Notes: generated by a model not told the origin, from the sequence alone. A stretch of DNA of 64,000 nt from Aplectana chamaeleonis (GCA_029168955.1 JAPDOI010001172.1:62001-126000), one strand, 5' to 3'; counted from the first letter of the stretch, positions 33,031 through 45,600 are shown. Numbers and translations are program-made.

Positions 33031-33858
33031 TCATTCCGCATCTTCACCGAGGTGTGCCGTCCTAGTAGTCAGCCGTGTCCATTTTTCACGGTCTTCAGCC
33101 ACAATTTGAACACATTCCATCAAGCTGTCACTATTCCATTTCCTGCGAAACGAAACATCGCGCCTAAACTGTCTTTCGATGCCGAGTGACTTCAAGTCCT
33201 CTTTAACCACATCCGTCCAGAACTTTCCCCTACGCCCAGGTGGCCGTTTCCAGACAGGATTTGGAAGCATTTTTTTAAGCGTGTTGTACGAGACAATCCG
33301 GCGTTCTTCTTAGTATATGCCCGAGCAGTCGAAGTCGACTTTCCATTGCTGCTTGAGATGGCGTTAGGAGATGCTGGCACCTCCCTCGTGTCAAGCGTTG
33401 ATGTACTGCGTCGATTTCCTTGTAAAGGTCTTCGTTATGGCATACACGTGGCCAGAAATATCCAAGCAAACGTCTAAAAGCTTCCTCTCCGTGCAATCCA
33501 ACCTTTCTATCTGCGTCTTCGGTGCTGCCCACGTCTCCGATCCGTACATCATGATAGGGCAAATAGCGGATAGCTAGACGCGCAACTTGACTTCCTTCGC
33601 GATGGTGGTAGACCACAAACACTTGGTTAGAGAATTGAATGCAGGCGTAGCTTTCGCGCATCGTTGTCGAATATCCGCTGCATACCTACCATCGTTCTTA
33701 AGCAAACAGCCCAAATAACAGAAATCGTTCACCAGTTCGAAACGTTTTCCGTCCACATAAACTCCCGTTGAAGGCCACTGAGAGACCCAAATCTGCTTGC
33801 ATTTGTCGGGACGAAGACGAGGTCCATAGGCTGCGGCATATTCCGACACGAGGTTCAC
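33031..33858 (-). pseudogene. 3' coding segments of the second non-LTR element
   Basis: Three overlapping frames continue the polyprotein after the RT: 33574-33858 (GPRLRPDKCKQIW and FCYLGCLLKNDG, as in the thumb region), 33275-33661 (RLRLLGHILRR) and 33031-33270 (RPPGRRGKFWTDVVKEDLK and EDREKWTRL, typical of the C-terminal end of these elements). Frame changes between them show decay. Confidence 0.75.
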
Positions 33859-35474
33859 AATCCTTTTAGTTTTGCTTGGTTTTCAGCGAATAACACAATG
33901 TCGTCGGCGTACTCCATGTCGACAAGGGAGCGTCCTGATGGTGTTAGGATCACATCCGCAGAAAACTGTTCTGCTACTCTGCGCATGATGTCATCAACGG
34001 CGAAGTTGAAAAGAAAAGGTCCTGCAACGGCTCCTTGCCTTACTCCTGTTTTCACCCCGAAAGCTGACGTAAATCCGACGGGTGTACGAACTGCTGCTGT
34101 TGTTCCTTTGTTCATGGCCTCGATTAACCGAACATACTTTTCCGGGACTTTATCTGCTCGCAGAGCATTGAGCAATCGATCACGATGAGGAGAGTCGAAC
34201 GCGGCTTCAAAGTCCAAAAAAGCAAGCTGTAATGGCTTAGAAAACCGCTGCCACGATTCGATTACTCTTCTCACGACGAACACTTGGTCGATGGTCGATC
34301 TTCCAGGTCGAAAACCGGCTTGCTCATCTCTGATCGTTCCTTCACGATGTTTGATAAGTCGCTCGAGAATGATACGTTCTAAAACCTTGTACATGACACG
34401 AAGTAGAGAGATTCCTCTGTAGTTCTTAGGATCCGTGACGGATAGCTTCTTGACGTAGGCGAACTTCTTCTTAGGCTGTACAACCAGGAGTGCCTCTTTC
34501 GAAGCGTCCTGGATGCACTCGTCAAAAGAATCCGCGTCGCAAAGTTTCTTCTTAGTCCGTACTACGATGTGAATAGAAACGCGTTGTCGAAAATTCCTTC
34601 TGCACTCTTCATCTCTGAGACTTGTCATGTCAATCCTCTGGAGAGGCTGAGCCCCTCGCTTCCTCTTATGAATCCTCGCAGTGAAGTTCAACAGAACAGG
34701 ACGGTGATCCGAATCGAATGCGACATCCCACACAGCTCTAGATCTTCGAATGTCCGATACTGGAATATTTCTCGTCAGGACATAGTCAAGCTGTAGTTTC
34801 AAAGTTGTCATCTTCCGCTTCCGCTGCTCTTCTGGAGATAGCCGGGTTGGTCCCTGCCACGTAAGCTGATGGCGGCGATGATTCCTCTTGAATGTCGATG
34901 CAATAATCAGACCACTGCGTTCACAAAAGTCGACAAGGCGGTAGCCATTGTCCGATGTTTGCTCCACTGGGTAGAACCATTTACCGAGTACTTCGGATTC
35001 CTGATCAAGTCCCATCTTCGCATTTGCGTCAATCCCCACGACAACAGCATGTTGACAAGGTATCCTGGCCAGCAACGTATTGAGTTCCTCATAAAACGCA
35101 TCCTTCAAATTGTCTTCGGCGGTTTCAGTGGGCGCATGAGCACTCGCTATCCACAGATTGAATCCTCTGTGATCCCGCAGTCGTACGAATGCATTCCGGC
35201 ACGACGTTGAGCCAAACTCCTTGACCATACCATTGAAATCCTTCCTTACAGCTACTGCACAGCCTCCCACTCTCCTATCGTCAGCGTTACCGCAGTAGAT
35301 GGTGTACTCTCCGACGCTGATGACGGGTCTATCCTTGAGGCGGGTTTCCTGCAAAGCAGCAAACGGTGCATGGAAATAGCTCAGAAGTCTGGATAGCGCA
35401 GTTTTTTGGATATCACCCGACAGCGATCGACAGTTCAGGGTGGCGAAATTGTGGCTTGTGGCCAAAGACTCCAT
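33855..35474 (-). pseudogene. APE endonuclease-reverse transcriptase with internal deletion
   Basis: A 539-residue open frame starts MESLATSHNFATLNCRSL. The endonuclease is complete: N in LNCRSL, E in LQETRLKD, SAHAPTE, GIDANAKMG, LDYVL and SDHRPV (residues about 12-262). After residue about 335 the frame jumps straight to DPKNYRGISLL, so some 200 residues of the linker and RT fingers are missing in frame. The remaining RT has GFRPGRSTIDQVF, LAFLDFEAAFDS (motif A), TGVRQGAVAGPFLFN (motif B) and MEYADDIVLF (motif C, YADD). It would nick DNA and prime reverse transcription if intact; this copy is defective. The adjacent 3' frames are broken. Confidence 0.85.
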
Positions 35475-35799
35475 GACTCCTAGGTACGGATCCTAAGGTG
35501 TTATGGACCAGAGGCCCTTAGTGTGCCGGACGGCGACACCTTTTATGCAATGTGCGGGATACTTTCGCGATATAGTTGTGCACGCTATATCGCTCGAACG
35601 ATTCCTGTGTACACTCAAACGTCTGCTGGGTTCGGTAGAAGCAGGGGCACCAACGAGCAGGTACCAACAGACTTGTATACACACCCCCATTTCAGGGAGT
35701 ACGATACTCTAACGCTAAATCGGATACGATGACGCGTGTTTCTTGCGCTAGCTTTAGCTGAAGAGTACTCAAGCCGTCGTGAAAAGCGTTGAAGGCGTT
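35475..35799. other. 5' region of the second non-LTR element and flank
   Basis: No coding signal beyond short frames. A palindromic gcgatatag...ctatatcgc lies at 35569-35592. Confidence 0.4.
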
Positions 35800-36285
35800 G
35801 ACGAAGTGGCGCAGGACCCCAGTTGGAGTGTGCAGGATGTATTCAGGACTTCCGTGGGAGTGCGCAGGTGAGCGGGATCCCGAGGGAGCGTGCAGATTGT
35901 GTGTGGGATCACTGGGATTAAGCAGGGGTCATGGAATGTGCGCAGGATATTTCTGGGAGTGTGCAAGGAGTCCGGTAATGTTTGCAAGACTTCACTGGGA
36001 GTGTGCAGGAGATCGAGCAATCAGGACTTGAGTGGGAGTGTGCAGGACGTCAGGGAATGTGTGCAGGACTTCACAAGTGGTGCGCAGGACGTTGAGGAAA
36101 GCGTGGAGGGCTTCACAGAGAAGTGCTGCTCACACCCTGCACACTTCCAGTGGAGTTCGGCGCACATCTTGCACACCCCCACTAAGGTCCGGCACAGATC
36201 CTGCACACTTCCACTGGAGTCCCGCGCACATCTTGCACAATCTCATCGGGGTCCTGCACGCTTTCTACGGCCTCCTGAATGTCCT
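35800..36285. repeat. Degenerate satellite with an orientation switch
   Basis: From 35800 to about 36120 the words gggagtgtgcaggac and (t/g)gagtgcgcagga recur in forward orientation. From about 36125 the words cctgcacacttcc, ggagtcccgcgcacat and tcctgcacgctttctacgg give the reverse complement. Vocabulary and spacing relate it to the 42-bp satellite and to 1965-2225. Confidence 0.75.
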
Positions 36286-36610
36286 CCTTTCGAATCGATA
36301 GATTGGTAAGCTCCTACAAACATGGCGGTTTACTCGCGTATGGTTGGTGGTAAACTCGCGTTTGAAGGTGGTGTTTAACCCACGTCGAAAACCCATTTAC
36401 TATTAACCCTTGCTTTGCAAAAAGTGAAGACGAACCTCGAATTCGAATTCAGCGCCTGAAATAGCCCCCTAGGAATTTGGTAAGGCAAAGTGTAGAAAAA
36501 AGTCTGATTTCGCGGATACTTTCGATTTTTTCCGCATTTTTAGGCTTTTTTCGGAAACCGGGAATCGGAACTCGGAAGGCCGAAAACCATGGGAAATCGG
36601 AATTCCGCTC
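36286..36610. other. No gene seen
   Basis: Contains two copies of ggtttactcgcg/ggtaaactcgcg at 36327-36362. Confidence 0.4.
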
Positions 36611-36611
36611 A

Positions 36612-37031
36612 TCCCTGTTTTGAAGTAGACCCGCCCTATATAGCACCTGCCAAGTGCGAGCTCTCAATTCCTCCGAATAAGCGAGATTCAGGAGGAAGCC
36701 ACCCTGGGGCTCCTACATCGGGAAGCCACTTTGGAACGCACCTTTCACGATTTTTCGAGCTCAATAGTGGCAATGTGAACGAAGGTTTTCTATCAATAGC
36801 CCCGTTCTTCCCTTCATTCTCAGCCTGTTTCTTTATTCAGGTCAGCTCGCATACATCGGTTGCAAATGGCAGAACTCGTCCACCCTGCATCCGTAGCTCA
36901 ATTTTTGAAGGGTCATAGATCCGTTTCTAGGGGTTCTATTGTACGATTTCAGAGACATCATTGGAATCAGCGTAGAACCGTATCCAAGATAGGCAGGAAA
37001 ACAGATGAACGATTTTAGGTTGGACTGTGCC
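36612..37031 (-). mobile_element. TTAA-type MITE, family B, reverse copy
   Basis: Collinear in reverse with 16681-17165: tatagcacctgccaa, ccgaataagc, gggaagccactttgg, ccccgttcttcccttcattc, tcaggtcagctcgca, cattggaatcagcg, ggcaggaaaacag. It ends in gactgtgcctttgag, a decayed terminus. Confidence 0.7.
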
Positions 37032-37372
37032 TTTGAGCGATAAGACGTATTCGAGGCTTGTACATTGCATACCCAAATGAATGTTGATGTTATATGGCCT
37101 AATAGTGTCGTTTCAGATTTTCCATGTCACTTGTCGTGAACGAAGGAGAACGAGAAATCGCATTGAAGAACATGGTAGAAGCCAGAGTTTTTGAAGAACA
37201 GAGATCTTCCTGCCTCCAACGATCCTTTTAGGTTGCAAAATCGTTCAAATATTCTGTGAAGGTTATTGACAACTTACAGATCGTTTAGATGGATTGAGGA
37301 TTGTTGTCTACAGGATGTGAGCACAAAGCATTCCTGGAGGCCGACTGCTGGGGCGGCTGCTGTGAAGTGTAT
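37032..37372. other. No gene assigned
   Basis: A TCGTTTCAG acceptor-like site at 37106-37114 precedes a 35-codon open frame (MSLVVNEGEREIALKNMVEA) that ends at a stop near 37230. Too short to call. Confidence 0.3.
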
Positions 37373-37573
37373 GGTGGAGTCCACCAAGAGTGTCTCATTT
37401 ACTTATCAATGAGAAGCGGTCGATTGGAGATCAATGAACATGAAATTCGTTGCAGCACAACCGCTCTCGCTCAATCGGTGTCGAGCGTGCTGGTATGGGA
37501 TTCATGCACATTGATCCCCAGCCGACCGCTTCTCATTGATAAGTAAATGAGACACTCTTGGTGGACTCCACTA
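37373..37573. mobile_element. Palindromic MITE
   Basis: gtggagtccaccaagagtgt then ctcatttacttatcaatgag pairs almost perfectly with the right arm, which ends acactcttggtggactccac. The arms are about 60 bases long. Confidence 0.9.
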
Positions 37574-37954
37574 TACTTTAAGTGGGTTGAGTGTGTTATT
37601 GTGCTGCAGTGCCGATCAAGAGTAAACCATCTTCGACTTTGGATTTCGCGTCAGGCTACTGGTAAATAAAGCTGTCAGATGATACGAAAGGAAGCCTTTT
37701 GGGTTGCCCATGGGCTCTACCACCTTCAGAGAATAATTGGCACAGTAATCACAGTATTCGGAGCTGGGCTACGAAATGCTTACATTGACGAGATTTGTAG
37801 CAACAGAAGCACTTATTTGCCTGTGAATCTCCATCACGGCGTGACGTTTTCTGCATCATTACTTATATGTATGTCATTGCTTTGGGAGGTAAACAGTTTA
37901 TTAAGGAGCCACAAAGGGTTGAAAGCATCGTTGTCTTGATTCTATCGAGTGATA
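37574..37954. other. No gene seen; probably decayed retroelement
   Basis: No convincing motif. It lies upstream of the CR1/jockey-like fragment and may be part of it. Confidence 0.3.
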
Positions 37955-38745
37955 GTGCACTTTTTACCACTGTTACTGTCCAGTGGCCATGCCATTCTCA
38001 GTTTCTCCATGTCTGTCTCATACATACGCGGATTCAGAAAAAACCTGTCGGCATCTCAGTGGTTGCGACTATTCTACTGTCTGTGATTATCTTGGTTTGG
38101 TAGACTGGAGAAATTCTTTTGGTACAGTTGGTTCAATTGATGAAAAATATGAAATGTTCCTAGCCATTTTACTGCATTTTATTCGTTCCTTTGTACCCAT
38201 GAAGTGTGTTGGGGCTACTAGATCATTCCCCTCACCATATTTACAAAGCATGGGCGAGCATACTCGCCATGCAGCATGTAGAAGTTGTCTGTCCAAGTTA
38301 GCCAACATTTTGAAGAAACATGAGGATTGGGTTCGGTTCCGAAATCTCTCAAAGAGATATAATCATCGTCTTCAGAAGACCAATAGAATTATCGAAACCA
38401 AGATTATCAATAGGAATAACAAAAAGGGTTTCTTTAAATATATTATTACGAAATTCTCAACTTCTACTAGGTTTCCAGATTTGAAAAAGAGGTAATTGTA
38501 TTGCGGTCTCAGATGAGAAAACCGAAGCTGTCCAGCGGCTGGAGCGATAAGGCGAACCTATTAGCTGTTAGATTTGCCGCGGCTTTCATTAAAACGGATG
38601 TTTGTTTCCCGCCCTTCGACCCATCTGTGGGCCTCGACATAACCACTCTCCCTTGGTTCGATGATATTTCATTGCACCAACTTTTAAATAACATACCACT
38701 GTCATTTCTCAGTTACACCAGATTTTGTACGCGGAATATTCCGAT
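37955..38745 (+). pseudogene. CR1/jockey-like non-LTR retrotransposon fragment
   Basis: The frame 37983-38495 includes DYLGLVDWRNSF, SIDEKYEMFLAILLHFIRSF, VRFRNLSKRYNHRLQ and NRNNKKGFFKYI. This is the pattern of the linker between endonuclease and RT in CR1/jockey-type elements. After a frame change, DEKTEA and ANLLAVRFAAAFIKTD (38501 on) resemble the segment just before the RT palm. The RT itself is absent. A fragment only. Confidence 0.6.
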
Positions 38746-38946
38746 CTGAAATACGTTAATGTCTAGGCGGGTGGGTTTCCAACCTTGCTCTGCCGAGTCA
38801 GCCAATAAAAACCATATGTTACATTTTTACCAGTCCGCCGTCATCTCTATTCTTTCATTTATCAAATAGGCTTACAATCAGGAGCAACGAAGGTGAATGT
38901 TATAAGATTGAATCAAGAACATGCAAGATTCCTCATTATTGTTGTA

Positions 38947-40387
38947 CCAGCGGCGTCGCCGGCTGACGCCGGCCTCTGCCGCTGGGGTCCGGCCACGCCG
39001 GCCCATTTGCCGGCTTCGCCGGCATCTTATGTATAAGGCGAATGAATCGAACTCCGCTAATTCTATGTGAGATGGCGTTCGAAGTTCTCACGCTTGCCGG
39101 CCATCGCCGGCCTCTGTTGCTGGAGTACGGTTGCGCCAGCACGTGAGCTGGTTTCGACGAAAACGCTCGAGGAATCAGAAATTACAAACTATTTCAAACC
39201 ATGCAAACCCTGCTAACCTCCTTTCTTATGCAGTTTGCACACCGACCCTCACCTAGCTTTAAGAGGTCCTAAAGTGGTAGTTCATTTATATTCAATTCTG
39301 TAAAGATAAAGACAACCGCTGTTTGAGATTTAGTAAACGCCTCCATGACCAACCGACACCCTGCTACCTTTATTGCCAAATGAAGTATAATGATGTTTGT
39401 GTTTTCTGGATGCATATTTTGATTATCTCAAATTTCCATCATATATAAACCCGATCAAGAAAGGTTTGTGCATATAAACAGCTAAGCAGTTGAAATGAGT
39501 GGTGCAGGGGGAGGGAACCTGAGAAAAGGGGAGGTATACACGCTCTTATAGATGCACAAAGCGATTTTTGAAGCTCTGCGCTAACCCACTTCGGTCCCGC
39601 ACACTTTCTACGGCGTCCGGCGTACTCTACCTTGGGTCCCGCACACTTTTTTCGGCGTCCTTCTGCACTCCCACTTGGGTCCCGCACACTTTCTACGGCG
39701 TCCTACGCACTTCCACTTGGGTCCCGCACATTTCTACGGCGTTTCTACGCACTTCCACTTGGGTTCCGCACACTTTCTTCGGCGTCCTGCGCACTCCCAC
39801 TTGGGTCCCGCACACTTTTTCGGCGTCCTGCGCACTCCCACTTGGGTCCCGCACACATTCTTCGGCGTCTTGCGCACTCCCACTTGGGTCCCGCACACTT
39901 TCTACCGCGTCCTACGCACTTCCACTTGGGTCCCGCACACTTTCTTCGGCGTCCTGCGCACTCCCCACTTTGATCCCGCACACTTTCTATGGCGTCCGGC
40001 GCACTCTACCTTGGGTCCCGCACACTTTCTACGTCGTCCGGCGCCCTCTACCTAAGGTCCCGCACACTTTCTACGGCGTCCGGCGCATTCTACCTTGGGT
40101 CCCGCACATTTCTACGGCGTCCTACGCACTTCCACTTGGGTCCCACACACTTTTTTCGGCGTCCGGCGCACTCTACCTTGGGTCCCGCACACTTTCTACG
40201 GCGTCCTACGCACTTCCACTTGGGTCCCACACACTTTCTACGGCGTTCTGCGCGCTCTTGAGCCCGTACCCGTAAGGTAGCCCGTCTTGAAAGTCAAGCC
40301 GAATAAACGGTCAAACAAACACAGAGAAACGCACACATACATAAACACACACGCACACACAAATTTACCAAAATATATATAGTAGGA
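38947..40387 (-). mobile_element. Non-autonomous Helitron carrying a 42-bp satellite, copy 2
   Basis: On the minus strand the 5' end is TCCTACTATATATATTTTGG after A (40388 on plus is T). The 3' end is GCCGCTGG at 38947 followed by T. It shares with copy 1 the microsatellite, the stretch with gaccgtttattcggcttgac, the tail with gtttaccactt-like and ccgacaccctgct words, and the GCCGGC terminus. The array is shorter (about 16 units against 62). No coding capacity. Copies 1 and 2 face each other in inverted orientation 6.8 kb apart. Confidence 0.85.
39590..40260 (-). repeat. 42-bp satellite array inside Helitron copy 2
   Basis: Read on plus, each unit has ctttctacggcgtcctgcgc, actcccacttgggtcccgca and ca. 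Unit variants differ from copy 1 (cacttccacttgggtcccgc is frequent here). The frame 39568-40275 (235 residues) is a satellite artefact. Confidence 0.95.
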
Positions 40388-41689
40388 TGAATGTGGCAAC
40401 GTACTTGCAAACGCTGGGGTCAACACAAACCGAATTCGGCTTCAGAAGTGGTTGTCGCAGCTTCTATGTATGTAGGATTCAGGAAGTCGAGAGCTTCAGT
40501 ATGTTTGCGTCAGTGTGATGGTAGGTTAACGAAGCATGTAAACTATTTGTGAGGATGAAAATTAAAAGGATTAACGACTATTTTGTACTTTTGTGCGCAA
40601 TATACCATCAGGGCTCATTACGGGGAGGGGACAGTTTGCTGAGAATCCCCGCAATGAAGACCTGGCGGCTTCGTGGTGAATTTGTCAGGCCGTCCATGAG
40701 CATGAAGCCGGCCAACGTGTGTGGTACGATTCTAACAAAGAAAATATTCATTTTTCCGAACATAGCAACCACATACACATAGTAACCTCAGTGAACATTT
40801 GTTGCGATAACGAATAAGAGGTGAATTCATAGTATACAACCCGAATCAGCAGACCGAATAACAATTGTTTTTTCTGCTAGACATACAGTTTATGCATTTC
40901 AATTTTCAACTTTGAGATGGGTGGGGATTCCGCATGATGTTAACGTGTCAAAAGAAGCAAAACATTATGCATAATCTTGTCTCGCTTTCTTCACCATATG
41001 ACAACTGAGCCAGTCAGAAAAGTGAAATAGATAGATTTTTGAACGTTCACGTGTTTTGTATACATATACTCGCCTTAGAGACCCCTGTCCAATTTACGGA
41101 GCTGACACCCGCTGACGGGCGGAGTCGCGAACGCCGCATGGGCAGCCATAATTGAACGCGTCGCGTCTATTCGCTAGACTGAATGTCAAAAGCAGGGGTA
41201 GGCACGCGTACAGGAATGGCGGTTTGGACATGCACCTCCTTAGCTTGTAACATTTTTAGAAACCTCTTTGGAGAAGCCAAATCGGTTGTTTTCACAGTAG
41301 TCGGACACAGCAGTCATTCATTTTACTTCCTGGTTTTGATTTTTGCAAACAACTGTTCGAAAAAAGCATTGAATAGGAGAGAATCCAGTCGATTTAATAG
41401 AAGAGGTAGCTTAATTTCTGAACTCCAGTCTAATGCCATGAATAAAATTGTATGTAAGACGGTAAGCTTCTCCACGCTCGAAAACAATTCTTCTACATAT
41501 ATGCACACTGCTGTGTATATATGAACTGAAATAAGCGTGCGAGCTAAACAAACCTGAGTTGTATCCAATTGGGCTGCCGCGATTCGTCCGAGCTAGACTC
41601 GCCGTGCATTATGGAGCTTATTCGCTGCTACACAGCGCACACTAGAATGTACACGACCACAAAAATAATTCACGAATTTGATTTATCGG
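40388..41689. other. No gene assigned
   Basis: Several short frames, the longest 113 residues at 41183-41524, none with recognised domains. Possible intergenic sequence. Confidence 0.35.
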
Positions 41690-42280
41690 GGAACGGCGGG
41701 TAGGAGAAACGGAATGAAACTGCAGGAAATGGAAGGAGGTAAAGGTAGGGTACTTTAAATGCACACAAAGTGGAAATTCAATGTGAATTTGAAAAAAAAA
41801 TAGAGCGCGGGGGAAATCATTTGGTCTTGATGAGGTTTATTCAAATGAGGCTAGTTGATCAGAAACACTATTGAAATCTTAGCTACAGTTCAACTGCGCA
41901 TTGCCGTTCAGTCCGCAAAATGAGCGCTGAGGCGCGACTGCGAGTATCCGCAGACAGGGATATGGCATCACCCGGGCGGTGGGATCACCGTGGCCCTAAA
42001 GGCGAAAACCGCCCGGGTGATGCCGTACCCCTGTATGAGGATACTCGCAACTGCTCCGCAGATTTTCCACTTTCTTCTAATGTCCTTGGTTTACATGTTT
42101 CACACTATTTTTTGACCAACTAGGCTCATTTTAATGAACCTTATCATTGTAAAAAAATTACTCCCGCTGTCATTTATTTAGTTTACGTTAGATTTCTGCA
42201 ATGTGTACATTATAACTATCTTACCTCTACCTCCCTCCGATTCCCCCAGTTCCATTTCGTTTCTCCTCCCCGTTTTCTAA
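41690..42280. mobile_element. Foldback element
   Basis: Outer arms: cggggaacggcgggtaggag / ctcctccccg, with aaacggaatgaaactg pairing with cagttccatttcgttt and ggaggtaaaggtagg pairing with cctctacctcc. Inner arms at 41938-42050: actgcgagtatccgcagaca, ggcatcacccgggcgg and complements. No protein. Confidence 0.8.
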
Positions 42281-42639
42281 AAAAATAAATATTTCAATTT
42301 TTGTTTTTACCGCGTCCATCCCAGTGTGCGCTGTGTAAGTGCGGAAAAGCCCCATATCGCACGGCGAATCGAGTTCTAACGAATCGCAATATACCGGATG
42401 GGTACAAATCAGGTTTGATTGATTCGAAGGCTTATTCCAAAGCGGTGATACACCACAAAATAATCATCAAAAACAACAGCAGTTTTTCTCTCAAAAACAA
42501 AAGCAAAACATAAAACTATCGACAATTTGTATTCCGCAACTAATCGTCACGAAAAGCGGAGCGGAAAATTAAAGATTTTTTACCTGAAACTTGGGGAAAC
42601 AGGTACATTGTTTTTTTTTCACGGTGCTCCATTTAGGCG
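42281..42639. other. No gene seen
   Basis: AT-rich flank with a poly-T run near 42612. Confidence 0.35.
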
Positions 42640-45600
42640 CCCTTCTTTGCCCTCTGTAGAACGCTCAATATGCACCCCCTAAGGGGTCATCCGGGACGCG
42701 TGCCCAGCCCTGTTCCAAAGATGCAATACATCCATGGGCGAAATGCCGCATGACACAATCCCTTACATTAGGATGGGATTTATGAACGAAAAACCATGGT
42801 ATACAATAACGTTTGCTGCCAAATTGGCACGTAAAGTTACAGCAAAACCCAATAACAATCCACGGTTTGCGCTTGCGAAACCCAGCTCAACATAAATTTC
42901 CCCCCATCCTTGAACCATGTCTTCTAGGAGCATGAGGGGGTACTCTCGTCTTCAGCAACTACATACATCACCTTAGGTCTGAGGAACTCCGCCATTGCCG
43001 GTCCCAAGCCCGGATGAGAAAGGAGGAGGGTTGGCCCCCGTACTACCGACGGGCTGGAAAACTTAGAGTGGTAAACCATGGAAAGTCTCTTAGGAAACAA
43101 CAGAAGAAGCTACCGCATCCGGGGCAGCCGATGCGCCAACACTAGGGATCCAGGGTGTTGGTGAGAAGAATACTACTGGCCAAAATGGAGGACGACTGGT
43201 GACACCTAAGAAGGAGCTGAGGATTGGAGCATGGAATGTGCGAACGGGACACTGCGTCGGTCAGAAAGAGATAATAGCAAGAGAGTTGTCAAGGTCCAAC
43301 ATATCGATTGCTGCACTTTCCGAGCTGAGGATGAGCGGATGTGGAACGGTGCCCATTCAGGTGCCGGAGAGTAGCGAAAAGATGGTGCTGTACTATTCCG
43401 GTGAGGACGGACATCGCAATGGTGTTGGATTTATGCTAGGCAGTCGCGCAGCTGGAAGCGTTGTTTCATTCGAGCCGATTTCTGGCACGATCGCTGTTCT
43501 TGTTTTGAGCGGAACAATCAAGACCCATGTCGTGTCCATCTATGCACCAACGGAGCCAAGTTCTGACGTTGACAAGGACGAGTTCTACACCCAACTCCAG
43601 GACGTGCTGAACACTATCCCGAAAACCGATGTCACCATTGTAGCGGGTGACTTCAACGCAAGAGTCGGTAGTGACAGAACAGGCTGGGAAGGAGTGTTGG
43701 GCAGGTTCAGCGTGGGCGAAATAAACGATAATGGACTACGCCTACTTTCGTTCGCTGCGTTCAACGAGCTTGCCATCGGTAACAGTCAATTCCGGCACCC
43801 CAAGAAGCATCAGTTAACATGGAGGAATCAACTGGACGAGATGCTTGGCCACCTTGGACTACGTGCTGATAAACTCACGTTTTAGATCATCGCTGAAAGA
43901 TGTTCGAGCCATGAGAGGGCCTGATTGTGGATCCGACCATTATCTCTTGCGTGCTGTAATGCGGCTTCGCTTACGACGACCTAGGCGTGAGGAACCCCCT
44001 AGAAAGAAACTTCTGACTGGTCACACTTGATGGCGCCAGGAACAAAAGAAACATTTCAACTCGCGCTGTCGAATCGGTTCGCGGTTCTGGAAGACGCCTT
44101 GTCTGTGGACGAGCACGAGAAGCAGACAGTTGAAGTCGCTCTTGAATGCGCAGAGCCTCTCTGCCCTGTTATTCGCCGGCGAACGCAGCCTTGGATATCG
44201 GACGATTCTCTCCGTCTCGTGGACGAACGGAAGCGAGTGAAATTAACGGACTTCGGACGGTATCGGCAATTTTGTCAGGAGCTTCGTCGAAAGTTGAAGG
44301 AAGAGCGGGAGTCGTACTGGAATAAGGTAGCAGACGAAGTGGAGGAGGCAGTTGGAAGGAACGACTATCGCACATTGTACAACACACTCAACCGTCTCAG
44401 AAAGAAGACCAAACCCATGAGCGATTCCATCAGGAATACGGATGGGTCTTTGTGCGATCAGCAGATGAGCGTCTGTTGCGATGGAGGCAGTTCTTCAGTG
44501 AACTCTATACTCACGATGCGCCACAAGGTCCACTGGCCCAACCGATACTAGTCGAGGTACCAGAGGAGACAGCGCTTGACTCGGAACCCACTGCGGAAGA
44601 AGTGAAGGCGGCAATCAAGTCGCTAAAGAATGGAAAGGCGTCCGGTGTTGACAATGTCACTGCTGAGGTCATCAAGGCAGGAGGAGATGTTCTACTGCGT
44701 CAGTTGCATCAGTTAATCACGCGCATATGGCGGACAGAGAGCGTGCCGTCTACCTGGAAAAAGGCTATTGTCGTGCCTATCCATAAGAAGGGCGATGCCA
44801 GAGACTGTAAAAACTATCGCGGGATCAGCCTGTTGTCGATTGTTGGTAAAGTCTTCACGAGAACTATCCAGTCCAGACTTCAACGCCATCGGGAGAGTAC
44901 CTGTCGCGAAGAACAAGCAGGTTTTCGTCCGGGTCGAGGATGCAGCGATCAAATTTTTCACACTTCGTCAAGTTATGGAGGAAAGGATTCGCTGTGGAAA
45001 GCGCGTCGTTATCACCTTCATAGACTTCAAGTCGGCATTCGATTGCGTGCACTGGCCCGCCTTATGGAAATCGATGGAATGCGAACACATGCCAGGAAAT
45101 GGTGAAGCTTCTGCAGGAAATTTATAGAGGCTCGACTAGCTGTGTCCGCGTCGGAAACAAGCTATCCGAAGAATTCAGAGTCGATGCAGGCGTCCGGCAG
45201 GGAGATGGGATTTCACCGCTCCTCTTTAATACCGTGGCCGATGCTATTATGAGAAAGACCTTTGAAAATAGAAGAGGAGTCCAATTTGGCGATAACGATT
45301 TTGTCACGGATTTGATGTTTGCGGACGACAGTGCAGTGTTCACCGATACTGACATGGAAGCCACGCTTTGTTGAATGATATGGCACAAATCGCGGAATCG
45401 TATGGGCTGCGGATTAATAAGGAGAAGACTAAAGTCATGACGTCGGACGGTTCACGTGCTTCTGTGTTCTTCGAGGGAGCTGAGCTTCAGCAAGTCAAGG
45501 AGTTCAAGTACCTCGGATCGGTGGTGCAAGAGCGAAAGGTAGTGGCTACATCGGAGATACTGTGCAGGATCGGGCAGGCGTCGGCTGCTTTCGCTTCGCT

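Larger units (their letters stand above)
32990..35735 (-). mobile_element. Second non-LTR retrotransposon (RTE-like), minus strand
   Basis: The 3' end on the minus strand is GCCAACCGATTAAGTAAGTAAG, a simple (TAAG)n tail ending near 32991. The body holds the endonuclease-RT pseudogene described below. A presumed 5' untranslated region extends to about 35735. The tail and protein differ from the (TGAG)n family, so this is a separate family. Confidence 0.8.

Noticed and set aside
37106..37230. Short exon after a TTTCAG acceptor
   Set aside because: About 35 codons with no partner exon and no recognised motif. Too little evidence.
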